DNA from: Hydra vulgaris
Taxonomy: Eukaryota; Cnidaria; Hydrozoa; Anthoathecata; Hydridae
Direction of reading: 5' to 3'
DNA: 64,000 nucleotides
Assembly (NCBI RefSeq): GCF_038396675.1
Contig: NC_088921.1
Span: 16,018,501-16,082,500, forward strand
Both the position numbers and the translations under genes were made by a program. The stretch's first letter is position 1, and every line of letters starts with the position of its first letter. Below are positions 33,362 through 46,394 of the stretch, piece after piece. Under the pieces are notes generated by a model. The model was not told the DNA's origin and searched no databases. It saw only the letters and a program-made list of their open reading frames with translations.

Positions 33362-34828
33362 TTGTATTGCTATTGCAACAATAATTTAACTTGAATAATG
33401 TACCTTCTTTTTTTTGCAGTGGAAACCAGTGAAAGTTTAATTGGTTTGATCCTGTCAGAATTTAATGGCAGTGAAGGGTACCAACAGTTGCTGCTAAAAT
33501 GATGTAGGTTTGAAACTGTATTTGTATTGGTTGTGTTCTTTCTTATAATATTTTGCTTACTTGATAAAATTAGTTAATTTTGACCAAATTAAATTTATAA
33601 TAGTTATAATAGATCAAAGAATCTTCAAAATCAAGAACTCTTTTAAAGTTAAATTACAAGCAATTTGTCTTTCATTTTTGTTTTACAGTTACACTAAAAA
33701 GAGCAATACGTGATATAAATACAAAGACATGGTATTAAAAAATGCTACAGATAGGTAATTGTGGCAATTGTGGTAATTGTGGGCCTAAGGCTCATGATAA
33801 ATATTGCATCCGGCTCAGTATATAAGTATACACACAAGCACATACAAACTATTTACGTATCGCTATTTATATATTTAGGCTAAACTTTAAGCAAGTATTA
33901 CGAGGAACTATTAAACTGTTATGAGCATCATATCATGTTGTACGCACTATACGTGGCGCTCAGTTTACTCGCCGATCCAATTTAACAGGATATTGTCCAT
34001 TTTTCTAAAATTTATACATAGATGCAAAATATTCAAAATGATTATATTGTTATTTATATATTTAGGACACACTTAAACTAAAGACTATGAGGAACTGTGA
34101 AACTGCCATTACCAACATATTTGATAATACTAGGCGCCTGAGTTAGTAAGTAATTTGAATGTCTGGTTGGAATACTTTTTAATTCTGTTATGCTTTTTAC
34201 CCATAGTTACTGTGGAAAAGCTCAATACCAAAGAATTAATACAGGCAGAGTTAGGCAGTGTCGGAGGATATATTTCGAAATAATAATCCATTGTAGTGAC
34301 AATCGAACTACTACAATTTTTTGAATCAAAAAAGTTTTTTAGATCATATTCGGTTTTGAGGTAAAAAAAGTAAACATGATTTGAAGTAAATTTCCATTTG
34401 TTTTATTTTTTTTAATAAAAAAATTTGAAACTAAATCTGTAGTTTTTTTTAAAAAAGAAATACTTAATTTTTCTAGTTTTTATATTACTCAAGTCAGCTA
34501 GGTATCCTACGCGTTCGCGTGTGTAAAAAAGAGACAGACAATTATACGGTCAATAATTGTCATAAAGTAGTCGGTAGCAAAAGATTTGACAACTTTCTTC
34601 TTTTTAAAACTTTTAAAATAAAGTATCTTATAAATATCTTTGATCAGAAAATAAAAATTTTAAAATAAATAACTAGTCTGTGAAGGAAACACGAAATCGT
34701 TTGATATAGTATAACTAGAGGCTCAGAAAAAATCATTCTTAGTCAATGAAGCACATTTTCATATAGCTTTTGATTATTGATCGTCAAAATTGCAGTCTTT
34801 GGAGTCATAGAACCCACAAAAAATATTA
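33362..34828. other. non-coding with two diverged repeat copies
   Basis: TTATTTATATATTTAGG followed by an AAACT...(A/G)AGGAACT(A/G)T(T/G)AAACTG block occurs at about 33860-33925 and 34050-34110. A short stretch at 33757-33810 encodes GNCGNCGNCGPKAHDKYC. No gene supported. Confidence 0.4.
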
Positions 34829-34832
34829 TTAA

Positions 34833-37626
34833 GGTGGTTCCTACGTAATCAAAAAAAGTTTCTTTTTATTCATGAACCATTAATTTTTTCAAAAGTAGGT
34901 ACAGAATGTGTAAAAAAATATATATTTTCGAACTCCTAAAATATATTGATGATCACATATAGGCCTATAAGAGTCAAAATAACCCCAAAAAATAGAGTTT
35001 ACTAGAAACACAATTACTCATGAAAAAAAAAGCTTATTTTACTTTCAAATTTGGTATACTTGTGCGTGCTACCTGTATCTAGTGCGTGAGTTTTTTTTAT
35101 TAAAAGATCTTGTTTCTACTAAAAGTTATGCTTCAAGACAACTGTATTTTCGAAAAATCTTCTACTTGGCCTCCAATCATAGTTCCCTAACCACGACTTA
35201 CAAAAAATAAATTTATTTGAAAAAAACTCAGGCACTAGCAGTACACTGGATGAATCAGCCCTGAAAATTTCAAGTAGTTATCACTATTAATTTAAAAGTT
35301 ATTATGTTTTTCGTGAGACAATTTTCTTGAAAAACGATATGGTAGAAAATCAAAAAACAAGAAAAAAAATTTTTTTTAAAACTAAAATCCTCCTTTTAAA
35401 TAAGTTTCTCCTCCCTCTTTATGTAAGTCTTTATCCAATAAACCCTTCTTGATGGCTTTTAGTTTTTTTCTTTTTGCTTTAGTCTTATCTGATGTTTTAA
35501 TAAGTAAATTTTGGATGATGCGTCGGTTCATTTTTTCAGATATATTATTAAAACCGACATCAGTCTGTATTCCAAGTTTTTCATACACTTTAACAAGTCC
35601 AAATTGACCTTCGTTAAATTGAAGAATAGCACTTTATACACCTAACTGTAGAATTGATCTTTCTACAAAGACTTGCTTGGGACATTTCATCCAGATAAAA
35701 TTTTTCAGGGACTCGTTAGGATTTTGAGTTTCCCCGTGGATGCACTTGCGAAGAAGGTCATCATTTGAAAGGAAAAATCTTGGAAAATCTTTGACAAGAT
35801 AGAAAACATCCACTCTGGTAAATTAATCCTCTCTTTGTGTTTTTTTAGTTTTTTATTCTTGTAACTACACCACGATTCTTCTCCTGGTGGACAAAACATG
35901 TGGCGCTTATCTAAGTTAGAAAAGTTGGTACAATGATGAAGGATAGCACCTATCCACTTTTTTATTGTGTAAATTTTTTCATCGTCAGTGCAATTTAAAT
36001 TTAGACTTCTTCGAATGGCAATACCATAATAGTTTGTTATTGAATAGATGGAATTGTTTGTCAATTTTCCTTTTCCACCAAATGGTGTAGAGATATTTTT
36101 ATATTCTTGTACTAGTGTCCTAAGTCGAGAACCTATTCGTTTGTTTACATGTCCAATACATTCAAGTTTAACACGTGTAATACCAAACTGTGCTTCGAAG
36201 GTTTTGGAGTTAACAACTTCTTTGTAAGAAGCTGTGTCTCCATCTCCAAGATACTCATTATAAACTAGTTTATTTCGACTTACAGATTGCTGAAATATAT
36301 CAATAGCACCTGAGGATTCCTTTGCTACTGATGACTTTCGATGGTTAATTTTACAATTATGTGCAACTTTCCAATTTGTGTATTCTGTTGTCCCTTTTTT
36401 TCCACCCCATATTATACATTGTCTACAATGTTTTGATAAAACAATAACATCCAAGCACTTTCCTTTGCTTACTGCTATCACTACACCGTTCAACAAGGAG
36501 TGTCCTCTTTTTTGCCAAGTTCCATCAATCGATACGCGACAAGAATGTATACCTGGGACAATTTCTTCCATTTTTGCTTCATTTCCAGCATTTTGCATAC
36601 TTTCTAGTGCAGAATTTTCTTATGCAGAAAATAACCTAAAATTAATATTTCTAAAGGCAGTATTACATATTGAGTGCATATTCATGCATCGTGCAAATGT
36701 TTTAATCGACTCGTGCCCTTTTACCAATTTTTCGAAAAGCCATAACCAATCAAACATTAATTTCACTTGGCTTACAACCATACATTTTTTCAGAAGCACT
36801 AAAAGGTGAAGCATACTTGTGACTTTTATTTTTACATTTTCCACAAAAGTAAACAATTTTATAAGAAAATCCCCGTCTATCATCCAAACTATTAGATATT
36901 GTGACATTGGCTTCCCCCACATTCTTGACACTTGTTTCCTACTGCTATCATTTCCATAAGTATTTTAAAATTTATAAATAAAAAATAATCATCACTACTT
37001 AAAGAATGTTCAGCTGGTTTAATGGTAAAATTTTTTTTAGTGATATTTTCAATATTTACATTTTATTAATTTCTATTGATACCACATTTATTATTTACAA
37101 TATTTAAAGGTTTTTTACAACCACGACCACCAACAACCTTGCTTGATGACTTTCTTTTGTTATTTCGAAGGTTTCCCATATTAAATCTTTATTATTTTAC
37201 TACAATCTAAGTAAAATGATAAATAATTTCAACAAGCACATTAGAAAACAGTAAAAAGTAAAAAAATTATTATAAAAAAGCCTGCCTGCTGTTTGCACTT
37301 TGTATCAGCATAACTTATAATCATTAAATATTTAACAACTTGGACGTACAAGGCAACATTAGAATAGCAAAATAGATGTATTAGTTTGAGTTTTAAGGTA
37401 CATTTAAGATAATAACTAAAAAAAATAAAACGGTTGCTATGGCCGCTGCTAGGCACTAAAATTATACCTACCTGTATAAAATAGTAAATATTGTAAAAAG
37501 CAAAAACAAAATTAAAAAAAAAAAAAATACCACGAGAAAGAACGTTAAATTTTACATTTGAATATCTAATTTGCCAAAAAATCATTTTTTGAAAATATTT
37601 TGACTTTTGATTACGTAGGAACCACT
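34833..37626 (-). mobile_element. complete TTAA-flanked DNA transposon (Kolobok-like)
   Basis: The ends are inverted repeats: left GTGGTTCCTACGTAATCAAA from 34834 and its complement to 37625, identical over about 21 bp after a mismatched first base (G versus A). TTAA flanks both sides (34829-34832 and 37627-37630). The element is 2794 bp and carries one minus-strand transposase gene. TTAA duplications with ends starting in purines fit Kolobok; the transposase matches the domain catalogued as Mutator-like (PF20700). Superfamily name is therefore inference, the boundaries are seen directly. Confidence 0.9.
35382..37179 (-). pseudogene. Mutator/Kolobok-like transposase, broken
   Basis: The likely start is ATG at 37179 (MGNLRNNKRKS). 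In order: a CQECGGSQC zinc knuckle, FCGKCKNKS, SEKMYGC, then the core SIDGTWQKRGHSLLNGVVIA, VLSKHCRQC, a YLGDGDTASYKEV segment, LECIGHVNKRIGSRLR, and a basic C-terminal part KTSDKTKAKRKKLKAIKKGL. The Asp of SIDGTW and of GDGD are the conserved acidic positions. A 297-codon stretch (36598-35705) is open, but there are frameshifts near 36700 and 36930, stops near 36770 and 36620, and a break near 35700. So it is non-autonomous now, despite intact ends. Confidence 0.88.
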
Positions 37627-37630
37627 TTAA

Positions 37631-38285
37631 GTTGAAAATGCGTTATCTGCTTGTATTTCCAAGTATTATCTTTAAAAGTTTAAAAAGATATAAACTATTT
37701 TACACATTTAAGAGAGAAAAACTAAATGGTTTATCTCCTATGGAATTATATCCTTTCAAGAATTTAAAAAAGCATTTGAGCAGCTTAAGCAAAAGCTCAT
37801 TTGGTATAACGGTTTTACTAGTCACGTAGCGCTAATGTGTACAATCAAATATGAGTTTTGTGGTTAGACTATCAATTGTGTGCTGTATGTGGTTTCAGCG
37901 TAACTTTAATAAGTTTTGGCTATATTAGATCGTTAATATATATACTATAAAAGAAATTAAACTAAAATTAACAAAATCATAATTTATGTCATAACTTTTG
38001 GTCATAATTGAATCGATGTATACAAAACGTTTTAAGTCATAAAAACTATTTTTAAGTAAGACAAATTTAACTATTTATAACACATATATATATTACAAGT
38101 TTTGATATATATTTTAACAAATATTTAAAGATGTCAAAAAGCACACAGATTTATTTTGAATTTATAAAAGTAATAATTTTGGATTTAATAAGTGCTTTTC
38201 TCGTTCCCCGAAAAAATAGTTTTTACGACTTAAAACGTTTTTGCATACATCGATTCAATAATAGAGTGTTATGAACAGTTAAAAG
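37631..38285. other. dynein intron, nothing recognised
   Basis: AT-rich; the short ORF at 37632-37829 begins in the transposon flank and has no recognisable similarity. Confidence 0.4.
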
Positions 38286-40304
38286 TTGTTCTATTTAAAG
38301 TTTTTAAAGCATCTATTGATCAATGAGTTTTTCCTGATCGAATAAAATTTGCCAAAAAATTATTCCAATTTTTAAAGATGGTGACAGAGCTAATATTAGT
38401 AATTTCCGCCTATCTTCGTCTTTTCTACCTTTTCAAAAGTTGTAGAAAAAAAATATGTACAATAGAATGTTGAATTATTTCAATAATAATAATCTATTTT
38501 TATTGATCTATCTAAAGCTTTGATACTGTATTTCAAGATATTTTTCTCCGTAAACTTAAACATTACAGAATAAATAGCAGTGTTTTACAATGGTTTAGAA
38601 GCTATTTTTCCAGGGGCCGGCGCCGAAGTATTTGGCACCTAAGGTGAATCTGATACACTGGGCCCCCCCTTCCCCAAAATACTTTCTTAAAAGAATGCTT
38701 AAGTTATATTATTACATTTTGTATTTATAATTTCGAAAGAATAAACACATGCATAATCTTAATAAACATATATTCGTGTAACTTTATAATATGTTAATAA
38801 ATAATTCCAAAACTTCACTTTTCGTGCTTTTTTTTTTTTGCAAATGTAGAAACGAGTTCCGTCAGTTCAATGTTTCTAGCAATATCATGTTCACTTGACA
38901 GAGTAGCTAATCCAGCAAGTCTTTCTTGGTGCATAGACAATCTCAAAAATGTTTTTATCAGTTTGAGTTTTGAGAAGCTTCGCTCACAGAAACTAAAAGT
39001 GTCAAGTGGATTCTTAAAGCTATAACAGTGTTAGGAACACAATCTGTTAGATTATTTTTTAATATAAAATTTAGTAAATTTAGTGGCAATGTACACCTTG
39101 CAAACATGCTAAAATTTTCTATAAATGAGTAATGAAAGTTTGCATTATATTAATTACTACAAAATTTCATTCTGCATAAAAAGTATAAGAAGTAAATGAA
39201 ATCGCAATAAAGCAAAAGTATCAAAGTTGAATCTTTTGTTTTATTTGACGCGATTTAAAAGAGTAATTTTTCAAATCTCCTAAAATTAATTCAAAAGAGA
39301 TTTGAAAAAGATTTTGGCAATGCTTTCAATATATTTATTTTTTATGCAGCAAGTTTTAGTGCCGCCCAAGGCGGGCGCCTACTTCGCCTAGGAGTTTTAA
39401 TTCACATAAATGACTTTTATGAAGCCTCAAATCTTTCTAGTATCATGTTTGCAGATGATACCAAATTGTATCTCTCTAATAATAATATTTACCAACTCTT
39501 TTCGACTATGAATGATGAATGGCAAAAAGTATCAAATTGGTTCAAATGTAACAAATTAACCCTAAACATTAACAAAACAAAATGGATTCTCTTTCATTCC
39601 TTCTCCAAAAAATTTTCTTTACCCACAAATATGCCGCAAATTTTTATTGATCAGGATGAAATAAAAGGAGATTTTTAGGTGTTTTTCGTGACGAGAACAT
39701 CACATGGAAACAACATTTTAATTACATTTGCTCTAAAGTGTCTTAAAGTATTGGAACCTTATACAAGGCTAGAATATATTTAAATAAAAAAAGTTTAACA
39801 CAACTTTGTTACTAATTTGTTCACAGTTATATAAATTATGCAATTATTGCCTGGGCTTTTGTGGATCAATTATCTATCAATTTTGTGGATCGATTCTCAC
39901 ATGCTAAAATAATTTTTTTATGGAATAAAAAAAATTATTTTAGCATGTGAATTAAATTTTTTACGAGAATACTCTATGTATACGAATTAAATGTATTTAA
40001 TGTTTTATGTTTCATTTATATGTGGAAAAACGATTTATACCCTTTAGTTTTCAAAGATTTTTTTTTTTTTGAAACCAATAAACAAATACGAAATGATCAT
40101 TTTGTTAATGAACCGCTTTTTAAAACAAGATTTAATCAATTTTCATATCTACATTTCTGGAATAAGATTGTTTTAACAAATTTTGATTCGTCGATTAATT
40201 TTCCAGTCTTCAAAAATGAATTAAAAAATTTCGTTCTCTCAATTGAAAATATTTTGAATACTTTTGATAATGTAGCTACTACAATATATAATGAAATTTT
40301 ATGA
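38286..40304 (+). pseudogene. LINE reverse transcriptase, interrupted by a hAT scrap
   Basis: On the plus strand: IIPIFKDGDRANISNFR, a MYNRMLNYF segment, FIDLSKA then in the next frame FDTVFQDIFLRKLKHYRI and LQWFRSYFS (to 38611). After the insertion, IHINDFYEASN and MFADDTKLYLS with the catalytic ADD, then the C-terminal part FNQFSYLHFWNKIV to the stop at 40304. The order is that of a non-LTR reverse transcriptase (CR1/Jockey-like). Part of the fingers region and of the palm next to the insertion are deleted, and frames shift several times. Confidence 0.8.
38612..39392 (-). mobile_element. hAT fragment inside the LINE (dimerisation domain)
   Basis: GC-rich borders (AGGGGCCGGCGCCGAAG at the left, GCGGGCGCCTACTTCGCC at the right) enclose minus-strand coding sequence SFCERSFSKLKLIKTFLRLS and HQERLAGLATLSSEHDIA, the hAT C-terminal dimerisation domain. 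Only this end of the gene is left. The insertion replaced roughly 100 bp of LINE sequence; no duplication is seen, so the copy was trimmed after insertion. Confidence 0.75.
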
Positions 40305-41179
40305 TACAATGTGTATATTTATATTATAAGTTTTTTTTGTCTTTCTGGTTTTGTCATGGGTATTTTTATTCCCGGGTCTCCAACATTGCAACTTTTTGAG
40401 AAGCCTCCTCGTTTTGAATTGGCATGTACAAACCTAAGTTTAGAGTTTGCATAATACGTGAAAATGTCATATCTGAAACATCAAAAAATCCTAGTGGTGC
40501 CCATGACGTCATGGTTAAACAAATTTTTTCGATCTTTAGGTACTCCATCATTGTCTGAATTTTGCGAAAATTTGTTTAAAAAAATTGAGATAAAATTCTC
40601 ACTCTGATGTAGGGAAACGCTTTCAGCAAACTATTTTGCAAGCTGTACCTCGGCTCTTTTAAATTTCCTTCGTAATTTTTTTTGCATAGCTATGGTTAAA
40701 TATAGTTTTATATCTTTATCTTAACTGAAAAGGGCTGGTGTGGAGTGCTTTCTTTAGGTTGTTACAAAAAGATGTGGCTCCTTTAAATTTTTTTCCAGAA
40801 TGTAAAGTTTCTTCTCAAATTTGAAACCAGTGCCTTCAAATAAATCTTTGATAGTGGCAGTACTTGTTTTAGCGTAAATGATTAACATGCTATTTAATTC
40901 TATTTTTACATTATTACAAAATTGATACAAACTTATAATAACTATTATCTAAGTTTATTTTTTCAAACTATAATACCCAAAATAAGGGAATCAAAGAGAG
41001 ATTTAGCATTTTTGGGTATATAACTCTTAAAAAAAATCTTTTTGCAGATTCTCTAAAATACTATAGTCTAGTCTACGTAAAAAGTTATTTTAAGTAAATA
41101 GAGTAACAATATCTTCGTAATTACCTTTGTAATTACAATTTCTACTGTTTATTTTGTTTTTTTAAATATTATAATCTTT
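40305..41179. other. region between two LINEs, nothing recognised
   Basis: No coding signal supported. Confidence 0.4.
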
Positions 41180-42745
41180 TTATTTATTTATTTACTTCAA
41201 TCATTTTACAAATCAAGAATATGCAGCTTTGCTTGCCGTTTTAAGAATGATATTCCATTTTTCCAAGTGTTTTAATTTTTGATTTTTCAAGTTTTTCAAT
41301 GTTTTTGGGCCTTATGACAAAGTTGAAAAATCAGAAAACCGCGTTTAAGTTTTTTTTAAAATAATAGTTATAGGAAACTATTTGATCGCAAATTATAACT
41401 TTGAGAAAGTGATGACGAAAATATGTCTTAAAAAGTTTTGGCAACATATTATTTTTATATTTGAACATAAAAATAAGAATCTGATATAAATTAAGATTTT
41501 CCAAGTTTAAGACTTTTGTATTTATCATCACATTATAGAAATATTTACTCTACTTAGATAATGAATTGCTCTCAAAGCATTGTTTTGCAAGCCTTGTAGT
41601 TTGATTAATTTTATTTTGTGTGTATTTGCCCAAAGATATACGCAAATGTGAGATGACTATGAATTAGGCTAAAGTAAAGTTTTTTTCTTGATCAGAAATT
41701 TAGAAATAAACTAACTTCTGTTTTATGAAATAAAATGTAGTTAGTTTTTCAAAGTTTAAGGAAAGTTTATGAACATATGTTTACTTGATCTGAACCATAA
41801 ATTAAAGTTTTCAAGTTCAATATTCATTTCGATCAATGATTTTAAATTACTATGATCATAAAACAAAGTTTTATCATCAGCATAAATTATTGAAGATACT
41901 ATGATAATGCTTTATGCCTATCATTGATGGAAACTAAAATCGAAAACGGTCCTAAGATTGAGCCTTATGGAACCCCAAACTCAATATCAAGAAAACTTGA
42001 CTCTTTGTTTATTATAAACTGTTTTCTGTTTCTTAGTTTTTTACCCATTATGCATTTCTCCATTAATACCATAATGTTTTGGTTTTGATTACAAGATAAC
42101 ATGGTCAACTGTATCAAATACCTTTGAAAGGTTCATAAATACTCTCATTAAATGCTCTCCTTTATCAAAAAAATTTATTTGTAAGTTTAATGATAACATG
42201 CTCCGTTAAACAACTTTTTTGAAAACCAAATTGATTTTTTTGTAAAAGTTTGCTTAGCTTTAACTAATAATAAGTTCGATTGTTGATTATTTTTTCTTAA
42301 ACTTTAGAGAACTATGGTAAGAGGGAAATTGGATGGTAATTAGACATGTTATTATAACCTCCATTTTTATAAACATAATTAACTTTAGTAACTTTTAACA
42401 TATCAGGAAATGTACCGTGTTCAAAAGAAGACGATATTAAATGAAGCAAGAGTTTTCTAATACATTCAATTAGGTGTATTGGTACATTTCTAGAATTTTT
42501 GTCATATCCGCATGACTTATTTTGCTTTTGTTCCGTAAGTGCTTTGTTAAATTCTTTATATACATATAGGTGTTTTTCTCCAATAAGTTCATTAAACTTT
42601 TTATTTGGCATCACTATTTTTGAAGCTAGACTAGGACCAAGATTTACAAATTGTTTGTTAAGTTCATGGTAAATTTCTAATTCATTTGTAATGTGTTCAT
42701 TATCACAAAATATTTTTTGAGGTATGCTAAAAGATTTCAAACTAA
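41180..42745 (-). pseudogene. LINE reverse transcriptase remnant
   Basis: Minus-strand order: an N-terminal ORF (42740-42312) with KSCGYDKNSRNVPIHLIECI, GTFPDMLKVTKVNYVYKNGG and NYHPISLLP; then in shifting frames LSKVFDTVDHVIL, the catalytic SIIYADDKTLFYDH, and a C-terminal part with NLYQILIFMFKYKNNMLP. The YADD box is intact, but stops and frameshifts separate the blocks. Orientation is opposite to the neighbouring LINE at 38.3-40.3 kb. No endonuclease domain was recognised upstream, so the copy is probably 5'-truncated. Confidence 0.82.
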
Positions 42746-43274
42746 AGATTTATTATTACTCCATTCTTTCAATGCAAAAAAATAAAAAATAAAAAACTGA
42801 GAGAGAAATATTGCATCGTTAAAATAATGTTGCGATATTGCCATTTGAAAAAAGACATAAGAATGTTAAATCTAATTGTTTTTAAATTTATACAATGGCA
42901 GTTACGTAAACAATGTAAATTTAATCTAACGTTTTTTAACATAGTTTGAGTAGAACCGATTTCGACTGGCTGATGTTGGTCCAACGCAATTAAGCGCAAT
43001 GGCGGTCCAATGTCAGCATCCAGGATAGCTCTGACATCAGTATTAAGACACGGTATTATGATCTCAACCATTCTAAGGTAACTAACTTAACGCTAAATAA
43101 ATCACAATAAATAACTGTATATAAAAATATAGTGGCTAAAATGTTTAATTATGTTCAATAAACATCAGTTTAAAATGTTTACATGTCTGCAATTCTAATG
43201 AACTAAAAATAAAATTCAGATTTAGCATCATTTTGACGTAAAGTTATTTGACGTAAAGTTATTAGATGTCTTCT
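42746..43274. other. flank of LINE, unassigned
   Basis: A 100-codon minus ORF (42769-43071) with IPCLNTDVRAILDADIGPPL is not recognised. Upstream leader of the LINE is possible. Confidence 0.3.
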
Positions 43275-43385
43275 TCCATTCCGATGGCGCAGAATATGGC
43301 CTTAGCGCGCTTTGAACTATAAAATTTATAGTATAAATCTCTTGCTTCTAAAGCAAGCGTTTTAACCACTGACCCGCTGCTGCTA
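43275..43385 (-). mobile_element. tRNA-derived SINE remnant, tRNA-Leu-like
   Basis: On the minus strand GGGTCAGTGGTTAAAACGCT is followed by a perfect anticodon stem-loop CTTGC-TTTAGAA-GCAAG (anticodon TAG), a long variable-arm-like hairpin, and a degenerate B box (AGTTCAAAGCGC). The long arm fits tRNA-Leu. The acceptor stem does not close, so it is not a tRNA gene. Confidence 0.5.
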
Positions 43386-46300
43386 ATAAAATAATGCAAT
43401 ATTACCCCTAATAATAATGCAATATTACCCCAAAGTTTTTTGAATAAAAATAATGGTAATATAGAGTAATTGAAAATTTATACTTTCAATCTTGAGTTCT
43501 TTCCCATTTTTCATAATGACTAATTTTTAAACCATAGCTGAAACTTTATTTTGATAGTTTGATTACTCATGAGCATTTTTGTAAGCAATACCAATCCATT
43601 TCTTGAGAAAAATAAAGTCATAATGAGATACCGTTTTCAAAAGAGAAACTATACCCTGCGGGCATTCATGTTTTGATAATATGATAATGAGGTAAATGTA
43701 TTTAAAGTAAACCCAAACTTTAAAATGTGTAATTTCAGCTTATGTTTTTTTAGATAAATGAAGAGTTTTCATCATTTTTTTATTTATTTTTAGTTTGAAA
43801 GTTTTGTCTAAAATTTCTCAATGTAAAAGGAAACTTTGGATGCAGTATCTCATTGTCTTTAAACTTAGTTTAAAAAGTCAAAAATGTGTTAAATGATAAA
43901 TCCGTTGGGATCTGTGCTCTTTGATAAATCCGTTGGGACTTCTGGCAAAACCTTGATAACGAAAAAAATAATAATAAATAAATAAAAATACGTAGGTTTT
44001 AGAAAAGGTCAACACTTAAATTACCTAGGAGTATATATATTTGACGAGACTCTTTGAAACACTGCAGCCGTGACGTAATGATTAGAACGTTCGCAAATAA
44101 AATTTTGAAGTTCAAAAACTTTTTTATATTTTTGCAAAATAGACAGACTTCATACCAATTTCAATGCAAGATAAAAAAAAATTCCCGAATTAGAAAGTCT
44201 AAATCTATGAATAAAGGTATTACTTTTACTGACATGCACATCTTTACCTTTGTGCATAGTAAATAAATCATAATACATAGCAAAATAATGAACCTGTAAA
44301 CTTTAAAAACATATAAAGAAAACAAATGATTTTTATTTTTAGTTATTTTAAAACTACACTTTTTTAAGATGAAATTTAGAACATAAAAGTTGTAATTGAG
44401 AAACGTAAGATGTAATTTAGAACATGAAAGTTGTAAATAAGAAATTGTAAGATTTAATTGAGAGCATAGTAGTTGCAGTTAAGAAACGTTTATGATATAG
44501 ATTCTCAGAAGTTCTTTGCATTTTTAATTTTGTTGCCTTAATTTATTTTGTAATTTAAGTTTGGATCCTAATTTGTGAAGGTGCTAGTTGGCTCGGTTTT
44601 TATTCTATGAGCTCTGTAGCCCTAACATCACATTTTTTTGAAAATATTAAAGTATAGTCTCAAGGAGTATGAATTTGAGTAACTGATAAAATTTGCGTTC
44701 ATTTACAAAAAAAATTCTTGGGGCCTTCCCGGGCCATCAAACAAAAAAAAATTGCGCCTACTTACCCCACCACGGGGTAAATTGGCGCAAACTATACAAA
44801 TGATTAATAATGTACTATTAAGTGCAAAATTAATAGAAATTTTTTTACTAATAATTTTGGCAACAAATTTAAGACAAAAGTTTAATATTAGTTTTAACTG
44901 GTACCAAATATTAGTACGTATAACAGCCAAAACAGTAGCCCACTTTTTATCTGTGAGGAAAAAATTTTTTAATTTTTTTTGTAAGAGTAAGTTTTTTCAA
45001 TATTGTTAGAAATTAAAAAAAAAAAAATTAATTTTATAAAAATAATTTTTTTTTTCCATAGTAAATGCTGTAAGCCAATTTACTCCGTGAAAATTTTGTC
45101 AACTTACCCCGAAAGCCTTTTTTTTAATAATAGTCTATAGATCCTGAAAAACGGTAAAAAAAAAGTTTTATTTAGTTTTATTTATTATTGTATGTCATAT
45201 TCAGCTCTTTTTTGTTTGTTTTCATTACTGTTTCTTGTAGAAAATACCGTGTGCACTTTTTTAAATTAAAACAATCTGCTTTCGAGGTAAGCATGTAAGA
45301 AATTTAGTAAATGAAGATTATTTTGTTTTGTGTCGTTAGACTTGTTTTTTTCTGAAGATGCTAAGTCGGAACTTTTTTGAGGAATCACCAAATCTTATTA
45401 CCTGTTTATTGCAGATCTTTCTGGTATAGTTACATTTAGAAAAAAAAGTAATCATGGCAGAATTTGAGTTAATTAAAAATAACATCAAGTCAATCCCAGT
45501 TTCTAAAATGAAAGTTACTGGACAAAAAACTGTTGTGTATTATGTTATAGATTCCACTTTATTTATGGTAAGGGGAAGACAATATTTTCCTTGATACAAC
45601 TTTCACTCAATGCTGCAGTGCAAGTGATTATTACACAAAAACTTATGAATAATCACCAGAAATTTTAAAACAAGAACTGTGTATTAAAGAAATGAAAATC
45701 TGCAGAAAACATCTTAAAACAACTCATGCCTGGATCAAGCTTTTTAAGCGCTATATACTGCATACAAGACTTTAATTTAGAAATGGTAAGCAAGCGGTAT
45801 TGATAATGAGATTATGGTTGCAACCGGAAAAAAGGAAATGGATGTTTTAATCCAAAATGAGATAAATGTTTTTAAAATTTCCTACGCTGTGGAGGTGCTG
45901 GTAACTCATATGAGAAAACATCGCGTCGAGTATAGCAAGTTGATAAATCTGCGAAGATAATGGGTGCAAGACCTTATTAGAAAACTACATATTGTTTTGA
46001 CAGCGATATATAAATTTGATACTAACTCAAAAATTTTTAAAAATTGTATACACAGTTATATTTATGGTGTCCTATGTAACAGACTTTACATTAAATCATG
46101 ATTAATGAACATCTGGTAGTATAACTATTTGATTGCTTTTTGGCATTCTGTTAAAAAAAGCCCCAACAAAATACTTTAAAAATACAGGAACGGCTTTGCT
46201 TGAAAATTCGACCAAAGAAAATTAAATAAGAATATTGTTTATTGTCTTTTGTGATATTCAGATTCTTTTATTGCTCAATACCTTAAAACCAACATTTAAA

Positions 46301-46386
46301 AAAAGCTAGTATGCTTGAATATGTAATAAATTTCTTAAAAGATCCAAATATTATGTGCTTTTAGTTATAAATATTTTTGCAACTTA
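43386..46386. other. repeat-bearing DNA without a gene
   Basis: Contains a tRNA-like A box (GTAATGATTAGAACGTTCGC, 44075-44094) with a weak B box, probably another SINE scrap; the palindromic TTACCCCACCACGGGGTAA at 44763-44781; and a 47-codon ORF from 45454 (MAEFELIKNNIKS). None supports a gene. Confidence 0.4.
44379..44488. repeat. 41-42 bp tandem repeat, three copies
   Basis: Units start at 44379, 44420 and 44462: GA(A/G)CAT(A/G)(A/G)(A/T)AGTTG..., diverged by about 20%. Confidence 0.85.
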
Positions 46387-46394
46387 GTGTAGAT

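Noticed and set aside
35705..36598. An intact 297-residue gene
   Set aside because: It is the central part of a longer transposase with frame breaks on both sides.
43290..43380. A tRNA-Leu gene
   Set aside because: Perfect anticodon arm but no closed acceptor stem and a degenerate B box; a SINE remnant fits better.
44763..44781. TTACCCC/GGGGTAA palindrome as a transposon end
   Set aside because: Only 7 bp arms and no matching partner or target duplication.
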